The notes below the pieces were generated by a model. The model saw only the letters and a list, made by a program, of their open reading frames with translations. It did no database searches and was not told the origin of the DNA. A stretch of DNA of 64,000 nt from Nocardia stercoris (GTDB taxonomy: Bacteria; Actinomycetota; Actinomycetes; Mycobacteriales; Mycobacteriaceae), in assembly GCF_003696265.1 (NCBI RefSeq), contig NZ_RFFH01000003.1, forward strand, positions 186,001 through 250,000. The letters run 5' to 3'. Positions 53,558-64,000 of the stretch are shown piece after piece. The position numbers and the translations under genes are program-made. Numbering within the stretch: the first letter of the stretch is position 1; every line of letters starts with the position of its first letter.

Positions 53558-56500
53558 TGTGCTGCCTTTCGGCTCGTGGGCTGGGCGCTGGGAGGTTGCA
53601 CGAACCCGGTGTCGACGAACCGGCGGAGATAGATCGTCATCTGTCCCTTGGTGAGTGCCGGGCAATCGATCCCGACCGCGGCCAGCGCGGCCGCGGTCCG
53701 ATCGCATTCGGACTCGGGCAGCCGGACGTGATCGACGGAATCGCTGAGGAAGGGCATCAAGCCGAGCAGCGCAACGCTACTGGAACCGCGGCCCAGAATC
53801 CGTTCCCGCCACTGGTCGAACGGCAACCGTTGCAGGTCGTAGCCGAATTCGTCCAGGCTGTCGAAGAAGTCGGGCCAGGTCATCGGCCGGCGGCTGACCA
53901 GGTGGTAGGTGCCGCCGAGCAGCGCCGGTTCGGTCGTGCACGCGGCGATCGCGGTCGCCACGTAGTCGACGGGCGCCGGCTGGATCGGCATCTCGGCTCG
54001 GCTGGGCGCGATCCCGGCCTCGATGCAGCCCTTGATCATCATCGACAGGTGGTCGAGCTTGTTGAACGCGCCGGTCGTGCTGTCGCCGGCGGTGTTGATG
54101 CGGTGGATGGTGACCGGCAGGCCGCGGTCGGCGGCGTTGCGGACCATCTGCTCGGCGATCCACTTGGTCTGGGCGTATCCGACCACGAGCGCACCGCTGT
54201 TGGCCAGCGGCTCGGTCTCGTCGACGCTGTCGCGCAGGTATTCCCGGGAGGAGAACACCCCTACGGTGGACAGGAAGTGGAACGGTATGGGCGCACCCCA
54301 GGTCGCCAGCCGCAGCAGTTCCCGGGTGCCGCCGACGTTCACCTCCTCCAGGCCGCGGAACGGGTAGGTCCACTTGACCAGGGCGCCCGCGTGGACGATG
54401 TGGCCGACGGTGGCGGCGAGCCGGTCGTAGTCGACCGGGCTCAGGCCGCTCAGCGGCTTGCCGAGGTCCGCGACCACCGGCACGATGCGGGCGAGATCCT
54501 CGTCGTCGCACGGCAGTCCGTAGCCGGCCAGGTTGGCGGCCAGGCGCCGCCGCGCGTGGTCGGCGTCGTCGGCCCGGACCATGCAGTGCACCCGCTCGTG
54601 CCGGTCGAGCAGCTCCCGCAGCAGGAAGGCGCCGACGAATCCGGTTGCGCCGGTGAGCAATACATCGGGCCGGCGGCCGGCGGTGAGCTCTTTCGGGGTG
54701 ATGTCGGCGTCGAGCGCGGCCAGTTCGGTCATCTCCGTGACCGTCTTGCGCCGGATCCGCACACCCTGGCTCGAGCGGGTGGCGCCGTCGGCCTGCTCGG
54801 CGTGTTCGTCGGCGAGTTCGGTGACCACCCAGTCGGTGAGCCGGCGCGGGGTCGGATGGTCGAACAGTGCCTCGAGCGGGACGCCGATCTCCAGGTCGCG
54901 TTCGATCTTGCGCTTGAGTTCGGCGATCATCAGCGAGTCGACCAGATCGTTGAACTGGGCGAGGGTGTCGATGTCGGCCGGTTCGGCTCCGAGTACGGCG
55001 GCCAGGATGTCGACGATGTAGCGCAGCACGGTCTCGTGCGCGACCACCCGGTCCGCCGTCCGCAGTTCCGCCAGGTCGGGCGCCGGGACCTTCGCCAGCC
55101 GGGCCGACCCGGTGCCGGTGGACCGGCTGGCATGCACCAGGCGGTCGAGCATCTCCGGGCTCACCGGCGCGAAGGACACCCCGGTGAACAGGACCGCCGG
55201 TTCGCCGCCGACCCGGATCCGCATATCGCCGGTCGCGCCGGTCGGCGCCGAATGAGTCAGCGTGACAGCGCATTCCAGCCGATCGCCGGTGAGATCACGC
55301 AGCACGTGCATGGATTCGAATCCGGTGCCCAGCAGGACGGGGCGGTTCGGATCGGTGCCGTGCTCGTGCGCCCACGCGGCGGCCACCAGCTGGACGCAGG
55401 CGTCGAAGGCGAGCAGTTCGGTTCGGACACCGGCGATCTCGCTACCGGAGTCCGGTGCCGGGGAGCGCACCGCACCGAACGCCGCGCCGATCCCGATCTG
55501 CGCGTGGTCCACGATCCGGAAGCTGGGGCCCAGCTCGAAGCGTGGATGCCAGACCTGCTCGTAGAACTCGGCGGCGTTCACCACCTGCGGGTGCTCCAGA
55601 TACAGGTCCGCGTCGCCGTCGGCGACGCCGGTGGCCGCCCGCGGACCGAACCCGACCGTCGCGTGCTTGGTCCAGGACTCGGAACGGGTTGTGCGGCTGA
55701 AGATCTCGGCAGTCAGATCCTCGGTCTCGAGGCTGCCGGTGACCAGGACCTGCACATCGATCTCCGCTTCGTCGGGTGCGACCAGCGGGTGCTCGATGGA
55801 CACGCTGCGGGCCAGCAGCGGTTCCGGCGCCACCGCTTCGGCCGTGCGCAGCGCGAGTTCCAGCATCACCACACCGGGTACCACCCGGGTCCCGTAGACG
55901 ATGTGCTCGTCCAGGAACGGGATCGCGGCCGCGGAGATCCGGGTCTGGCTCAGCGAACCACTGGCCGCCGACACGACGATCAACGGCTCGAGCGCCCCGT
56001 TCGGTGCCGCCGCGCCGGTGCGGGTCGCCGCCGCGTCGCGCGGCGCGGTGGCCTCGGCGATCCAGTACGGCGTGCGCTGATAGGGGTAGGTGGGCAGGGC
56101 CACCCGGCGACCGGGCCGCGGCAGTGCCGCCTTCCAGTCCACATCGGCGCCGCTCGCCCACACCTGGGCGAGCGCGTCGGCCAGCCGGTGGCCGGGCCGG
56201 TCCGAGCCCGCCGACGGCACACAGTACAGGCCCGCGCCCCCGGCATGATTGACCAGGAGCGGCAGCAGTGCACCGGGACCCAGCTCGATCACCGTCGTGA
56301 TGCCGTGCCCGACGAGGGTGTCGACGGCGGCGGCGAAGTCCACCGGCTCCCGGGTGTGCTCGATCCAGTACTCCGGATCGGCGAAGCGCCCGGCCTCCAC
56401 CGCACCGCTGCTGTCGGATACCAGATCGATTGCCGGCGGCGACAATTCGATACCCGCGAACGCGGCGCGCAGGTCGGCCAGCATGGGCTCGACCAGCGGC

Positions 56501-58767
56501 GAGTGGAAGGCTTGGGTGACGTGCAGCCGCTTGGCCCGCACCCCGCGCGCGGTGAGTTCCGTGACCGCGGCGTCGATCTCGGTCTCCGGACCGGACAGAA
56601 CGGTATCGGACGGACTGTTCCGCACGGCCACCACGACCGCGCCGGACGCGAGCTGCGGCAGGTCCAGCTCCGCGGCCGGGCAGGCCACCGACACCATCGC
56701 CCCGCCCGCGGCGAGTTCGCCCATCGCCCGGCCGCGTTCGGTGATCAGCGTCCAGCCGTCGGCGACCGAGAACACCCCGGCGAGCGCGGCCGCCGCGTAG
56801 GCGCCGACGCTGTGGCCGAGCAGCAGTTCCGGCTGGATTCCCGCCGCCTGCCACCAGCGGCCCAGTGCCACGCCGAGCGCGTACAGCGCGGGCTGCGCGA
56901 CCTCGGTGCGCAGCAACGCCGCCTCGGCCTCGGGCCCGGGCTCGACCAGGGCCGACAGCGGCAGGGCACCGACGTCACCCAGGCTGTCGAGCACCTCGGT
57001 CACCACCGGGTGCACACCGTAGATTCCGGCCAGGGCACCGGCGATCCGGGCACCGTGCCCGGGCAGGACGAACGCCACCCGCGGCAGTGCGCTCGGGATG
57101 CGCCGGCCCCGGATTCCGATGCCGGACTCCAGCTCGCGCAGTCCGTCGGCGACCTCACCGGCGGTGGCGGCGACCACGGCCGCGCGATGGTTCAGGTCGG
57201 CCCGGCCGACACCGGCGGCCCAGGCGATCTCGGTGGCGTCCGCGCCCGCGCCTGGCACCCAGTCGGCCAGCCGTGTGACGGCCTCGTCCAGTGCCTGCGC
57301 GGTGGTCGCCGAAACCTTCACCACCACAGGGTGTTCGGGGATCGGCGCGGAGTAGGCGCGGTCCGGCGCGGCGGCCAGCACGACGTGCGCGTTGGTGCCG
57401 CCGAAGCCGAACGAGGACACCCCCGCGATCCGCGGGCCGTCGCCCCACGCGCCCCCGGTGCGCGAAATCTCCACCGGCAGTTCGTCCCACGCGACGTGCG
57501 GGTTCGGCTCGCGCAGATGCAGGTGCGGCGGGATCTCGCCGCGCGAGACCACCAGCGCCGCCTTGATGAACCCGGCGATCCCGGCGGCGGCCTCCAGGTG
57601 GCCGATATTGGTCTTCACCGAGCCCAGTCGCACCGGCCGGTCGGCGGGCCGGCCCTGACCGAGCACCGCCGCCAGGGCGCGCACCTCGATCGGGTCGCCG
57701 AGCGGGGTGCCGGTGCCGTGCGCCTCCACGTACCCGACCTCGGCCGGTGCCACGCCCGCGGCCTCCAGCGCGCGGCCGACCACGGCCCGCTGCGCCGCAC
57801 CGCGCGGCACGGTCAGGCCCGAGGTGCGGCCGTCCTGGTTGACCGCGCTGCCCTTGATCACGCACAGCACGGCGTCACCGTCGGCGACCGCGTCGGACAG
57901 CCGGCGCAGCACCACCACACCGCAGCCCTCGCCGCGCACGTACCCGTCGGCGCCCGCGTCGAAGGTCCGGCACTGGCCGGTCTCGGAAAGCATGCGGCCC
58001 TTGGACAACGCGACCGTCACCTCCGGCGACAGCAGCATGTTCACACCGCCGGCCAGCGCCAGATCGCATTCGCCGCGGCGCAGGCTCTGCGCGGCCAGGT
58101 GCAGTGCCACCAGCGAGGACGAGCAGGCGGTGTCCAGCACCAGGCTCGGTCCCTCGAGGCCGAGCACATAGGACAGCCGGTTGGCGCCGAAATTGGCGGC
58201 GTTGCCGGTCGCGACGTAGGCGTCGATGGCTTCCACGCCGTGGGCCGCCGCACCGAGCCGCTCGTAGTCGCTGCTGCCCATGCCGACGAACACACCGGTG
58301 GCGCTGCCGCGCAGCGAATCCGGTGCGATTCCGGCGTTCTCCAGTGCCTCCCAGGCGACTTCGAGCACCAGCCGGTGCTGCGGGTCGATACTGGCCGCCT
58401 CCCGCGGCGGGATCCCGAACACCGCCGGGTCGAAACCCTTGACGTCGTCGAGGAAGCCGCCGTGCCGGGAGTAGGTGCGGCCCGGCGCCTCCGGGTCGGC
58501 GTCGAAGAACCGGTCCAGATCCCAACGGTCCCTGGGTGTTTCGATCACACCGGACCGGCCGTCGGCCAGCAGTTCCCAGAAGTCCTCCGGGCCGTGCACG
58601 CCGCCGGGGAACCGGCAGCCCACTCCGACCACGGCGATCGGTTCGGTGAGGGCGTTGCGGGTGCGCGCGGCCTCCTCGCGTGCCGATCGCACCTCCAGCA
58701 GCGCGCGGCGCAGCGTGGCCTCGCGATCGGGCTGGCGTGCGGTGTCGCGTTCGTCAGTGACGGTCAT
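53554..58767 (-). CDS. Modular type I polyketide synthase, KS-AT-DH-ACP-thioester reductase
   Basis: This 1737-residue synthase forms one terminal module. Residues 1-40 look like a coiled docking segment. KS spans 42-466 (Cys215 in DTACSSS, His350, His390). AT spans about 565-870 (Ser653 in GHSVG; AFHS at 753-756 predicts malonyl). A double-hotdog dehydratase spans about 930-1200 (His955 with G959 and P964 as HxxxGxxxxP; Asp1122 in FDACVQ). ACP is about 1240-1315 (Ser1278 in DSL). A thioester reductase spans 1368-1737 (GATGFVG, Tyr1531 and Lys1535). There is no ketoreductase, enoylreductase or thioesterase: the DH has no KR in its own module, and release should be reductive, to an aldehyde or alcohol. 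The start overlaps the upstream PKS by 14 bases. Confidence 0.93.
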   Translation of the reverse strand: MTVTDERDTARQPDREATLRRALLEVRSAREEAARTRNALTEPIAVVGVGCRFPGGVHGPEDFWELLADGRSGVIETPRDRWDLDRFFDADPEAPGRTYSRHGGFLDDVKGFDPAVFGIPPREAASIDPQHRLVLEVAWEALENAGIAPDSLRGSATGVFVGMGSSDYERLGAAAHGVEAIDAYVATGNAANFGANRLSYVLGLEGPSLVLDTACSSSLVALHLAAQSLRRGECDLALAGGVNMLLSPEVTVALSKGRMLSETGQCRTFDAGADGYVRGEGCGVVVLRRLSDAVADGDAVLCVIKGSAVNQDGRTSGLTVPRGAAQRAVVGRALEAAGVAPAEVGYVEAHGTGTPLGDPIEVRALAAVLGQGRPADRPVRLGSVKTNIGHLEAAAGIAGFIKAALVVSRGEIPPHLHLREPNPHVAWDELPVEISRTGGAWGDGPRIAGVSSFGFGGTNAHVVLAAAPDRAYSAPIPEHPVVVKVSATTAQALDEAVTRLADWVPGAGADATEIAWAAGVGRADLNHRAAVVAATAGEVADGLRELESGIGIRGRRIPSALPRVAFVLPGHGARIAGALAGIYGVHPVVTEVLDSLGDVGALPLSALVEPGPEAEAALLRTEVAQPALYALGVALGRWWQAAGIQPELLLGHSVGAYAAAALAGVFSVADGWTLITERGRAMGELAAGGAMVSVACPAAELDLPQLASGAVVVAVRNSPSDTVLSGPETEIDAAVTELTARGVRAKRLHVTQAFHSPLVEPMLADLRAAFAGIELSPPAIDLVSDSSGAVEAGRFADPEYWIEHTREPVDFAAAVDTLVGHGITTVIELGPGALLPLLVNHAGGAGLYCVPSAGSDRPGHRLADALAQVWASGADVDWKAALPRPGRRVALPTYPYQRTPYWIAEATAPRDAAATRTGAAAPNGALEPLIVVSAASGSLSQTRISAAAIPFLDEHIVYGTRVVPGVVMLELALRTAEAVAPEPLLARSVSIEHPLVAPDEAEIDVQVLVTGSLETEDLTAEIFSRTTRSESWTKHATVGFGPRAATGVADGDADLYLEHPQVVNAAEFYEQVWHPRFELGPSFRIVDHAQIGIGAAFGAVRSPAPDSGSEIAGVRTELLAFDACVQLVAAAWAHEHGTDPNRPVLLGTGFESMHVLRDLTGDRLECAVTLTHSAPTGATGDMRIRVGGEPAVLFTGVSFAPVSPEMLDRLVHASRSTGTGSARLAKVPAPDLAELRTADRVVAHETVLRYIVDILAAVLGAEPADIDTLAQFNDLVDSLMIAELKRKIERDLEIGVPLEALFDHPTPRRLTDWVVTELADEHAEQADGATRSSQGVRIRRKTVTEMTELAALDADITPKELTAGRRPDVLLTGATGFVGAFLLRELLDRHERVHCMVRADDADHARRRLAANLAGYGLPCDDEDLARIVPVVADLGKPLSGLSPVDYDRLAATVGHIVHAGALVKWTYPFRGLEEVNVGGTRELLRLATWGAPIPFHFLSTVGVFSSREYLRDSVDETEPLANSGALVVGYAQTKWIAEQMVRNAADRGLPVTIHRINTAGDSTTGAFNKLDHLSMMIKGCIEAGIAPSRAEMPIQPAPVDYVATAIAACTTEPALLGGTYHLVSRRPMTWPDFFDSLDEFGYDLQRLPFDQWRERILGRGSSSVALLGLMPFLSDSVDHVRLPESECDRTAAALAAVGIDCPALTKGQMTIYLRRFVDTGFVQPPSAQPTSRKAAQ

Positions 58768-61700
58768 CGATCCTCCCGGAGTTCAGTTCCCGGTCGAGCA
58801 GCTGGAGCAGTTCGAGCTCCGACAGATCGGCCAGTTCGGTGTCGGTGGCCGCGGATTCCGTTGCGGCGGTGGGCACTCCGGTGTCGTCGAAGGCCAGTAG
58901 TTCCAGCAGGTGGGCGCTCAGGCCCGCGATGGTCGGGTGTTCGAAGACGGTGGTGACCGGGACCGTGCGGCCTAGCAGGGCCTCGATCCGGCCCTTCAGC
59001 TCGACGCTGGTGATCGAATCCATGCCGGACTCGAAGAACCCGCGTTGCGGGTCCAGCCGGACCTGCGGATCGAGACCGAGCACGACGGCCACCTCGCGTT
59101 GCACCGCGTCGCGCAGCAGCCGGTCCCGGGCGGCGGGCGCGGCGGTGCGCACCCGGTCCACGAACCGGTCGGCGGCCGCGGTGCGCAGCGCGTCCGCGGA
59201 GGCCGCGGCCATCCCGGACAGCAGCGGACGGCGGCGCTTGGCCTCCATGACCGGCAGGAAGCGTCGCCAGTCGACCGGCGCGGCGACCACCTGGGTGAGT
59301 TCACCGGTCAGCGTCGCGTCCAGCACCTCGAGGGCGGTGTCCGCGGCCAGTTCCGCCATACCCATCGAGGCGAAGTAGTCGCCGTGCCCGGCGGCCATCG
59401 CGCTGTCCTGCCACCAGCCCCAGTCCACGGCCAGCGCCGGCGCGCGGCGCGCCCGACGGTCCCAGGCCAGCATGTCCAGGAAGTGGTTGGCGGCGCAATA
59501 GTGGGCCGCCAGTGCCGAACCCCAGACCGCGGCGGCCGAGGAGAACAGGACGAAGAAGTCCACCTCGGCGAGCGCGGGCAGTGCGTCGAGGACCAGACCA
59601 CCGCGCACCTTGGCGTGCAGCACCCGGTGGAACTGGTCGACGGGCATGTCCGCGACCGTGGCCGCGTCGAGCGTGCCCGCGGCGTGGACGACACCGCGGA
59701 CCGGGGGCCAAGCCGGATCCTCGAACAGCGCCGACATCGCGGCGTGGTCGGCCACGTCGGCGTCCGGGGTGTAGACCGTCACCCCCGACTCCCGCAGGGC
59801 CGCAACGGCTTCCCGCGTCTGCGCGGCGGCGTCCGCGAGCGGGCTGCGGCCGAGCAGGATCAGGTGCCGGGCGCCCCTGCGGGCCAGCCAACCGGCCAGC
59901 CGGACACCGAGCGACCCGCGGCCGCCGGTGATCAGATAGGCGGCGTCGGAACGCAATTCGGGCGTGGCCGGGTACACCTCGTCGAGGTTGTGCAGCCGGG
60001 GTACGAGGCGCCGGTCGTCGCGGTAGGCGACCTGGTCCTCGACGTCGGCGGCGGTGATCTCGGCGGCGATCCGCGTCGCGTCCGCGACCGGGTCGGTGTG
60101 GCGGGGATCGAGGTCGATCACGCCGCCCCACAGGCCCGGGTGCTCGAGCCCGACCACCCGGCCCAGACCCCACAGCGGGGTGTGCGCCAACGTGACCGGT
60201 TCGTCGCCGACCGGGGCGGCGCCGCGGGTGACGGCGTAGATCCGGCCGATGCGGCCACTCGCGATCCACGCCTGCGCCACGGTCAGCAGGGTGGCGGTGG
60301 TGGTTTCGACCTCGGCGGCGACCAGGTCCGGCGTGCCCGAGGCATTCTCGGTGCCTGCCGCCACGTAGACGACACCGACCGCGTTGCCGGCGCCGGCGGG
60401 CCGGACCGCGGCGATCGCGGCGTCCCAGCGGGCTCGGTCCGCGGTGGCGGCGAACTCGGGATCGACGATCAGGGCGCCGTGCCCGTCGGCCTGCAACCGG
60501 TCGGCCAGGTCCCCGGCCGGACCCGCCGCGGCCGCCACGATCACCCAGGTGCCCGGTTCTGGCACCGGTTCCGGGCGGGATTCGCTCGCCTCCCAGGTGA
60601 TGCCGTAGAGGTCCGAGAGTGGTTGCGGACCGGTCGATTCGGCCGTCGTCATCGCACCCGCGCCGGGCAGCCAGTACTCCTGCCGCTGCCACGGGTACGC
60701 CGGCAGCGCGACGCGCCGGTAGGTGTGGTCGGGCACGATCGCGGCCGGGACGACCGGGTATCCGTCGTCGAGCAGCGCACCGGCGGCGGCCAGCACGCTC
60801 TCGCGGACCGACCGGTCCTGGGTCATGGACGGCAGGTACCGCAGCGGCGCCTCGTCCTGGGACTGCAGGATCGCTCCCGCCAGCGAACGGTCGGGGCCGA
60901 TCTCCACGGCTCGGTGCGCCCCGGCCGCGGCGGCGGCACGCAGCGCGGCCAGGAACCGGACCGGCTGCACCGCGCCGGCGAGCCAGTAGGCCGGCGTGGT
61001 GAGTTCCGTGTCGGCCGTCGCACCGGTGACCGTCGAGTGGAACGGCACGGCGGGGCGGTGCAATTCGACCCGATCCAGCACGTCGGCCAGTGCGGCCCGG
61101 GCGGATTCGACCTGACTGCTGTGGAAGGCATAGCGCTGCTGGATGATCCGGGTGCGCGCACCCCGGGCCGCCGCGGCGCTCAGGACGGCGTCGACGGCGT
61201 CGGCCGCGCCGGAGATCACCACGGCCGCCGGGCCGTTGACCGCGGCGACACACAGGCCGCCACCGTCCCCGCCGGTCGCGCGCTGGTCCTCGACCAGCTC
61301 ACGCACGTGGGTTTCGGGCAGGCCGACCGCCGCCATCACGCCCTGCCCGTGCAAGTCGTCCATGGCCGCGCCGCGCCCGATGGCGAGCCGCAGCGCGTCG
61401 CGGCGGCTCAGTACGCCGGCGGCGTAGCCGGCCGCGATCTCACCGATGCTGTGTCCGATCACCGCGCCGGGCCGGATCCCCCAGGAGGCCCAGAGGTCGG
61501 TCAGCGCGATCTGCAGCGCGGTGATCACCGGCTGCGCGATCCGGGTGTGCTCGAGCCGCGATTCCGCCTGTGCGCGTTGCAGTTCGGTGAGCAGCGACCA
61601 GCCGGCCTCGGCCCGCACCAGGTCGTCGCACTCGGTGAGCGCGGCCCGCAGCAGCGGTTCACCGAGGAGCCGTTCGCCCAGGCCCGCCCACTGACTGCCC

Positions 61701-64000
61701 TGACCGGAATAGACGAACACCAGTCCCGCCCGGGTCCGCGCCGTGGTGCGCGGCGCGTCGGCTGCGGTGGTGGCGAGCGCGTCCAGGCCGGTGAGCAGGT
61801 CGGTCGTGGCGGTGGCGACGAAACCGTGGCGGAACGGTTGCGGGGTCCGGTGCCGCAGCAGGGTCGCGGCCAGATCGGCGGTGCTGATCGCCTCGGCGCG
61901 CGCCCGGCCGGCGAGGGCGGCGGCCGTGGCGCGCAGCGCGGCCGGGGAGGCCGCCGACACCGTGATCAGTTGCGGCAGTTCCGTTTCCACTGCCGCGGCG
62001 GGTGCCGGCGCGGGCGCTTCCTGGAGCACGACGTGCGCGTTCGTGCCGCTGAAGCCGAACGAGCTGATCCCGGCGATCCGCCCCGCGCCGTGCTCGGGCC
62101 AGGCCGTGGCCGCGGTGGGCACGGTGATCGGGGTCTGCTCCCACGGCACCCGCGGGTTCGGGGTGCCGTAGTGCAGGTTCGGCGGAATCATCTTGTGGTG
62201 CAGGGACAGTGCGACCTTGATCAGACCGCACACGCCCGCCGCCGCCTCGAGGTGGCCGACATTGGACTTGGCCGAACCGACGATCAGCGGCTCGGCGTCG
62301 TCGTGCGGGCGCAGCACACTCGCCAAGGCGGCCAGTTCGATCGGATCGCCCAGCGGGGTTCCGGTGCCGTGTGCTTCGACGTAGCCGACCGCGTCGGCGG
62401 TGACGCCCGCGGCGTGCAGGGCGTCGGCGATGACCTCGGCCTGCGCGGTACCGCTGGGCACGGTCAGGCCGGCGCTGCGGCCGTCCTGGTTGACCGCGGA
62501 ACCCCGGATGAGCGCCCAGGTCCGGTCGCCGTCGCGTTCGGCGTCGGACTGCCGCTTGAGGACGAGGACACCGCAGCCCTCGCCGCGCCCGTATCCGTCG
62601 GCGGCCGCGTCGAAGGTCTTGCAGCGCCCGTCGGCGGCCAGCGCGCCCATGCTGGACAGGCTCAGCACGGTCGCCGGCGACAGGATCAGGTTCACCCCGC
62701 CCACGATCGCCACATCGGACACACCCGAACGCAGGTCGCGGATCGCGTGGTCGGTGGCCACCAGCGACGACGAGCAGGCGGTGTCGATCGCGGTGGCCGG
62801 GCCGCGCAGGCCCAGCAGATACGACACTCGCCCGGCCGCGACGCTGAACGTGTTGCCGGTGGCGAAGTACGGGTCCACCTGCGCGGTGCCGTCGGCGGCC
62901 AGCAGCTGCAGGTAGTCGGTGGTGTTCATGCCCACGTGTACCGAACCGGCGACGCCGTCGAGGTGGTCGCGGGGAATTCCGGCGTCGTCGAGCGCCTCCC
63001 ACACCACCTCCAGCAGCAGCCGTTGCTGCGGGTCCATGCTGCGTGCCTCGCGCGGCGAGATCCCGAACACGTCGGGGTCGAAGCCGGCGACCGGCAGGTC
63101 CAGGAATCCGCCTCGGAAGTCGCCGAGTCCGGCCCGCAACGCGGCGCGGTCGGCGGGTATCGGGCCGGTGCCGTCCACGCCGTCGCGCAGCAACCGCCAG
63201 AACCCGGCGGGGTCGTTCGCGCCGCCCGGGAACCGGCAGGCCATGCCGACGATGGCGATCGGTTCCGCCGGGGCCGCGGCCCGGGACCGGGTGGCCGGGC
63301 CGGTGCCCGCCCCGCCCCGGCTGAGGTAGGCCGCGAGCTTCGCGATGGTCGAATGCTCGAACACGACGGTGGCCGGCAGTGGCACGCTGTGTGTTTCGCG
63401 CAGGACGGTGATCAGTTCGACGGCCATCGCGGAGGTGAGGCCCAGTTCGAAGAGCCCGGTGTCGGGGTCGATCCGGTCGGGATCGGGCAGTTCGAGCAGT
63501 CGCGCGATGTGCCCGCGCAGGTTTCGGATCTCCTCGTCGACAGTGCGCGCCGCCGGGGCGCCGAGCGCGCTGTGCCGCGAGCCGGTTTCGGATCGGCTCG
63601 CGGTTGCGGCCGGCGAACCCGCGGTGATCGCGGGCCGCACCGGACCGTCGGTGATCCAGTACGGCACGTGCTGGAAGGCGTAGGTGGGCAGGATCGGCAC
63701 CCGCGCGGGCCGGGTGGTCAGCGCGGTCCAGTCCAGATCGGTGCCGTTCCGCCACAGCCGGCCGGCCGCCTCGGTCAGCGCCCGCGCCGGATCGGTTGCG
63801 GATACCGATGCGACGCAGAGGGTTTCGTGGTCGCCGGGGCGGTTCTGGACCAGCGGCAGCAGGGCGCCGGGGCCGAGTTCCACGACCGTGGTGATCCCGC
63901 GGCTCAGGGCGGTGTCGATCACGTCGCCGAAGCGCACCGGCTGCCGGGTGTGGTCCACCCAGTACTCGGGGTCGGTCACCTCGGCCGACACCACCGCGCC
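58754..64000 (-). CDS. Modular type I polyketide synthase, partial: ...AT-ACP-KS-AT-KR-ACP
   Basis: The gene is open at the right edge, so its N-terminus is outside. Counting from base 63994, residues 1-110 are the end of an AT. The first ACP is at 150-225 (Ser188 in GLTSA), KS at 242-660 (Cys407, His542, His581), and AT at about 757-1070 (Ser849 in GHSIGE; AFHS 956-959, malonyl). KR is at about 1125-1530 (GGRGSLG 1357-1363, Lys1463, Ser1486, Tyr1499; Trp1491 present and LDD reads LDA, the pattern of A-type ketoreductases), and the second ACP at 1625-1700 (Ser1660 in MDSI). The acidic, leucine-rich C-terminus ([14 protein letters not shown]) looks like a docking helix for the next synthase. 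Confidence 0.93.
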   Translation of the reverse strand, partial: GAVVSAEVTDPEYWVDHTRQPVRFGDVIDTALSRGITTVVELGPGALLPLVQNRPGDHETLCVASVSATDPARALTEAAGRLWRNGTDLDWTALTTRPARVPILPTYAFQHVPYWITDGPVRPAITAGSPAATASRSETGSRHSALGAPAARTVDEEIRNLRGHIARLLELPDPDRIDPDTGLFELGLTSAMAVELITVLRETHSVPLPATVVFEHSTIAKLAAYLSRGGAGTGPATRSRAAAPAEPIAIVGMACRFPGGANDPAGFWRLLRDGVDGTGPIPADRAALRAGLGDFRGGFLDLPVAGFDPDVFGISPREARSMDPQQRLLLEVVWEALDDAGIPRDHLDGVAGSVHVGMNTTDYLQLLAADGTAQVDPYFATGNTFSVAAGRVSYLLGLRGPATAIDTACSSSLVATDHAIRDLRSGVSDVAIVGGVNLILSPATVLSLSSMGALAADGRCKTFDAAADGYGRGEGCGVLVLKRQSDAERDGDRTWALIRGSAVNQDGRSAGLTVPSGTAQAEVIADALHAAGVTADAVGYVEAHGTGTPLGDPIELAALASVLRPHDDAEPLIVGSAKSNVGHLEAAAGVCGLIKVALSLHHKMIPPNLHYGTPNPRVPWEQTPITVPTAATAWPEHGAGRIAGISSFGFSGTNAHVVLQEAPAPAPAAAVETELPQLITVSAASPAALRATAAALAGRARAEAISTADLAATLLRHRTPQPFRHGFVATATTDLLTGLDALATTAADAPRTTARTRAGLVFVYSGQGSQWAGLGERLLGEPLLRAALTECDDLVRAEAGWSLLTELQRAQAESRLEHTRIAQPVITALQIALTDLWASWGIRPGAVIGHSIGEIAAGYAAGVLSRRDALRLAIGRGAAMDDLHGQGVMAAVGLPETHVRELVEDQRATGGDGGGLCVAAVNGPAAVVISGAADAVDAVLSAAAARGARTRIIQQRYAFHSSQVESARAALADVLDRVELHRPAVPFHSTVTGATADTELTTPAYWLAGAVQPVRFLAALRAAAAAGAHRAVEIGPDRSLAGAILQSQDEAPLRYLPSMTQDRSVRESVLAAAGALLDDGYPVVPAAIVPDHTYRRVALPAYPWQRQEYWLPGAGAMTTAESTGPQPLSDLYGITWEASESRPEPVPEPGTWVIVAAAAGPAGDLADRLQADGHGALIVDPEFAATADRARWDAAIAAVRPAGAGNAVGVVYVAAGTENASGTPDLVAAEVETTTATLLTVAQAWIASGRIGRIYAVTRGAAPVGDEPVTLAHTPLWGLGRVVGLEHPGLWGGVIDLDPRHTDPVADATRIAAEITAADVEDQVAYRDDRRLVPRLHNLDEVYPATPELRSDAAYLITGGRGSLGVRLAGWLARRGARHLILLGRSPLADAAAQTREAVAALRESGVTVYTPDADVADHAAMSALFEDPAWPPVRGVVHAAGTLDAATVADMPVDQFHRVLHAKVRGGLVLDALPALAEVDFFVLFSSAAAVWGSALAAHYCAANHFLDMLAWDRRARRAPALAVDWGWWQDSAMAAGHGDYFASMGMAELAADTALEVLDATLTGELTQVVAAPVDWRRFLPVMEAKRRRPLLSGMAAASADALRTAAADRFVDRVRTAAPAARDRLLRDAVQREVAVVLGLDPQVRLDPQRGFFESGMDSITSVELKGRIEALLGRTVPVTTVFEHPTIAGLSAHLLELLAFDDTGVPTAATESAATDTELADLSELELLQLLDRELNSGRIDDRH

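Noticed and set aside
53557..58956. Very long open frame on the + strand opposite the PKS genes (about 1800 codons)
   Set aside because: It is the complementary shadow of a GC-rich coding strand: composition is Gly/Arg/His/Gln-rich, no domain is recognisable, and the - strand encodes a clear PKS.

Overview
This 64 kb window is very GC-rich. It uses many GTG start codons, 4-base ATGA/GTGA gene overlaps, and families typical of mycolic-acid actinomycetes (MMPL exporters, GT87 polyprenyl-phosphate-sugar mannosyltransferases, Methyltransf_19, DUF2505). It most probably comes from Nocardia or a close relative in Mycobacteriales; the genus is an inference from gene content. No tRNA, rRNA, CRISPR array, transposase or integrase was recognised.

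1-13.3 kb (+): the 3' part of the nuo operon for proton-pumping NADH:quinone oxidoreductase (complex I), from partial nuoD through nuoN. Most genes overlap or nearly touch, and a hairpin follows nuoN. nuoH and nuoI are a single open reading frame, with no start codon available for a separate NuoI.

13.3-26.1 kb: small regulator/enzyme pairs with visible operators. These are TetR plus SDR under a perfect 10-bp-arm palindrome; a second TetR divergent from a Tat-exported cholesterol-oxidase-like flavoenzyme, with two abutting palindromes between them; a cupin and a CrtC-like protein; MarR divergent from a 14-TM MFS pump; a second MFS protein; a nucleotide-sugar-epimerase-like protein divergent from another MarR; an XRE-cupin regulator; a Methyltransf_19 methyltransferase; and a VOC protein. 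A 150-bp patch of short tandem repeats follows.

26.2-39.8 kb: accessory metabolism and envelope genes. They include a coiled-coil protein with a Cys/His N-terminus, two further DHA2 pumps, a GT87 mannosyltransferase, a GNAT, a methyltransferase, VOC proteins, a secreted lipase, a membrane metallophosphoesterase, a PEBP protein, an LpqC/PHB-depolymerase-like esterase divergent from a MarR, and an alpha/beta hydrolase whose Shine-Dalgarno lies in a predicted hairpin.

40.0-45.6 kb: a large SARP (AfsR-type: wHTH-BTAD-NB-ARC-TPR) regulator convergent with a DrrAB-like ABC exporter. Upstream of the exporter are four CTGACA/CTGATA repeats at 11-12 bp spacing, the classical layout of a SARP target.

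47.2-64 kb (-): one tightly packed operon, open at the right edge and closed by a strong terminator. In transcription order it holds PKS (...AT-ACP-KS-AT-KR-ACP), PKS (KS-AT-DH-ACP-thioester reductase), P450, Tat-exported GMC flavoenzyme, SDR, MMPL exporter and DUF2505. It reads as a pathway for a small reductively released polyketide or lipid that is oxidised, exported and perhaps finished outside the membrane. It is the most novel-looking system in the window.
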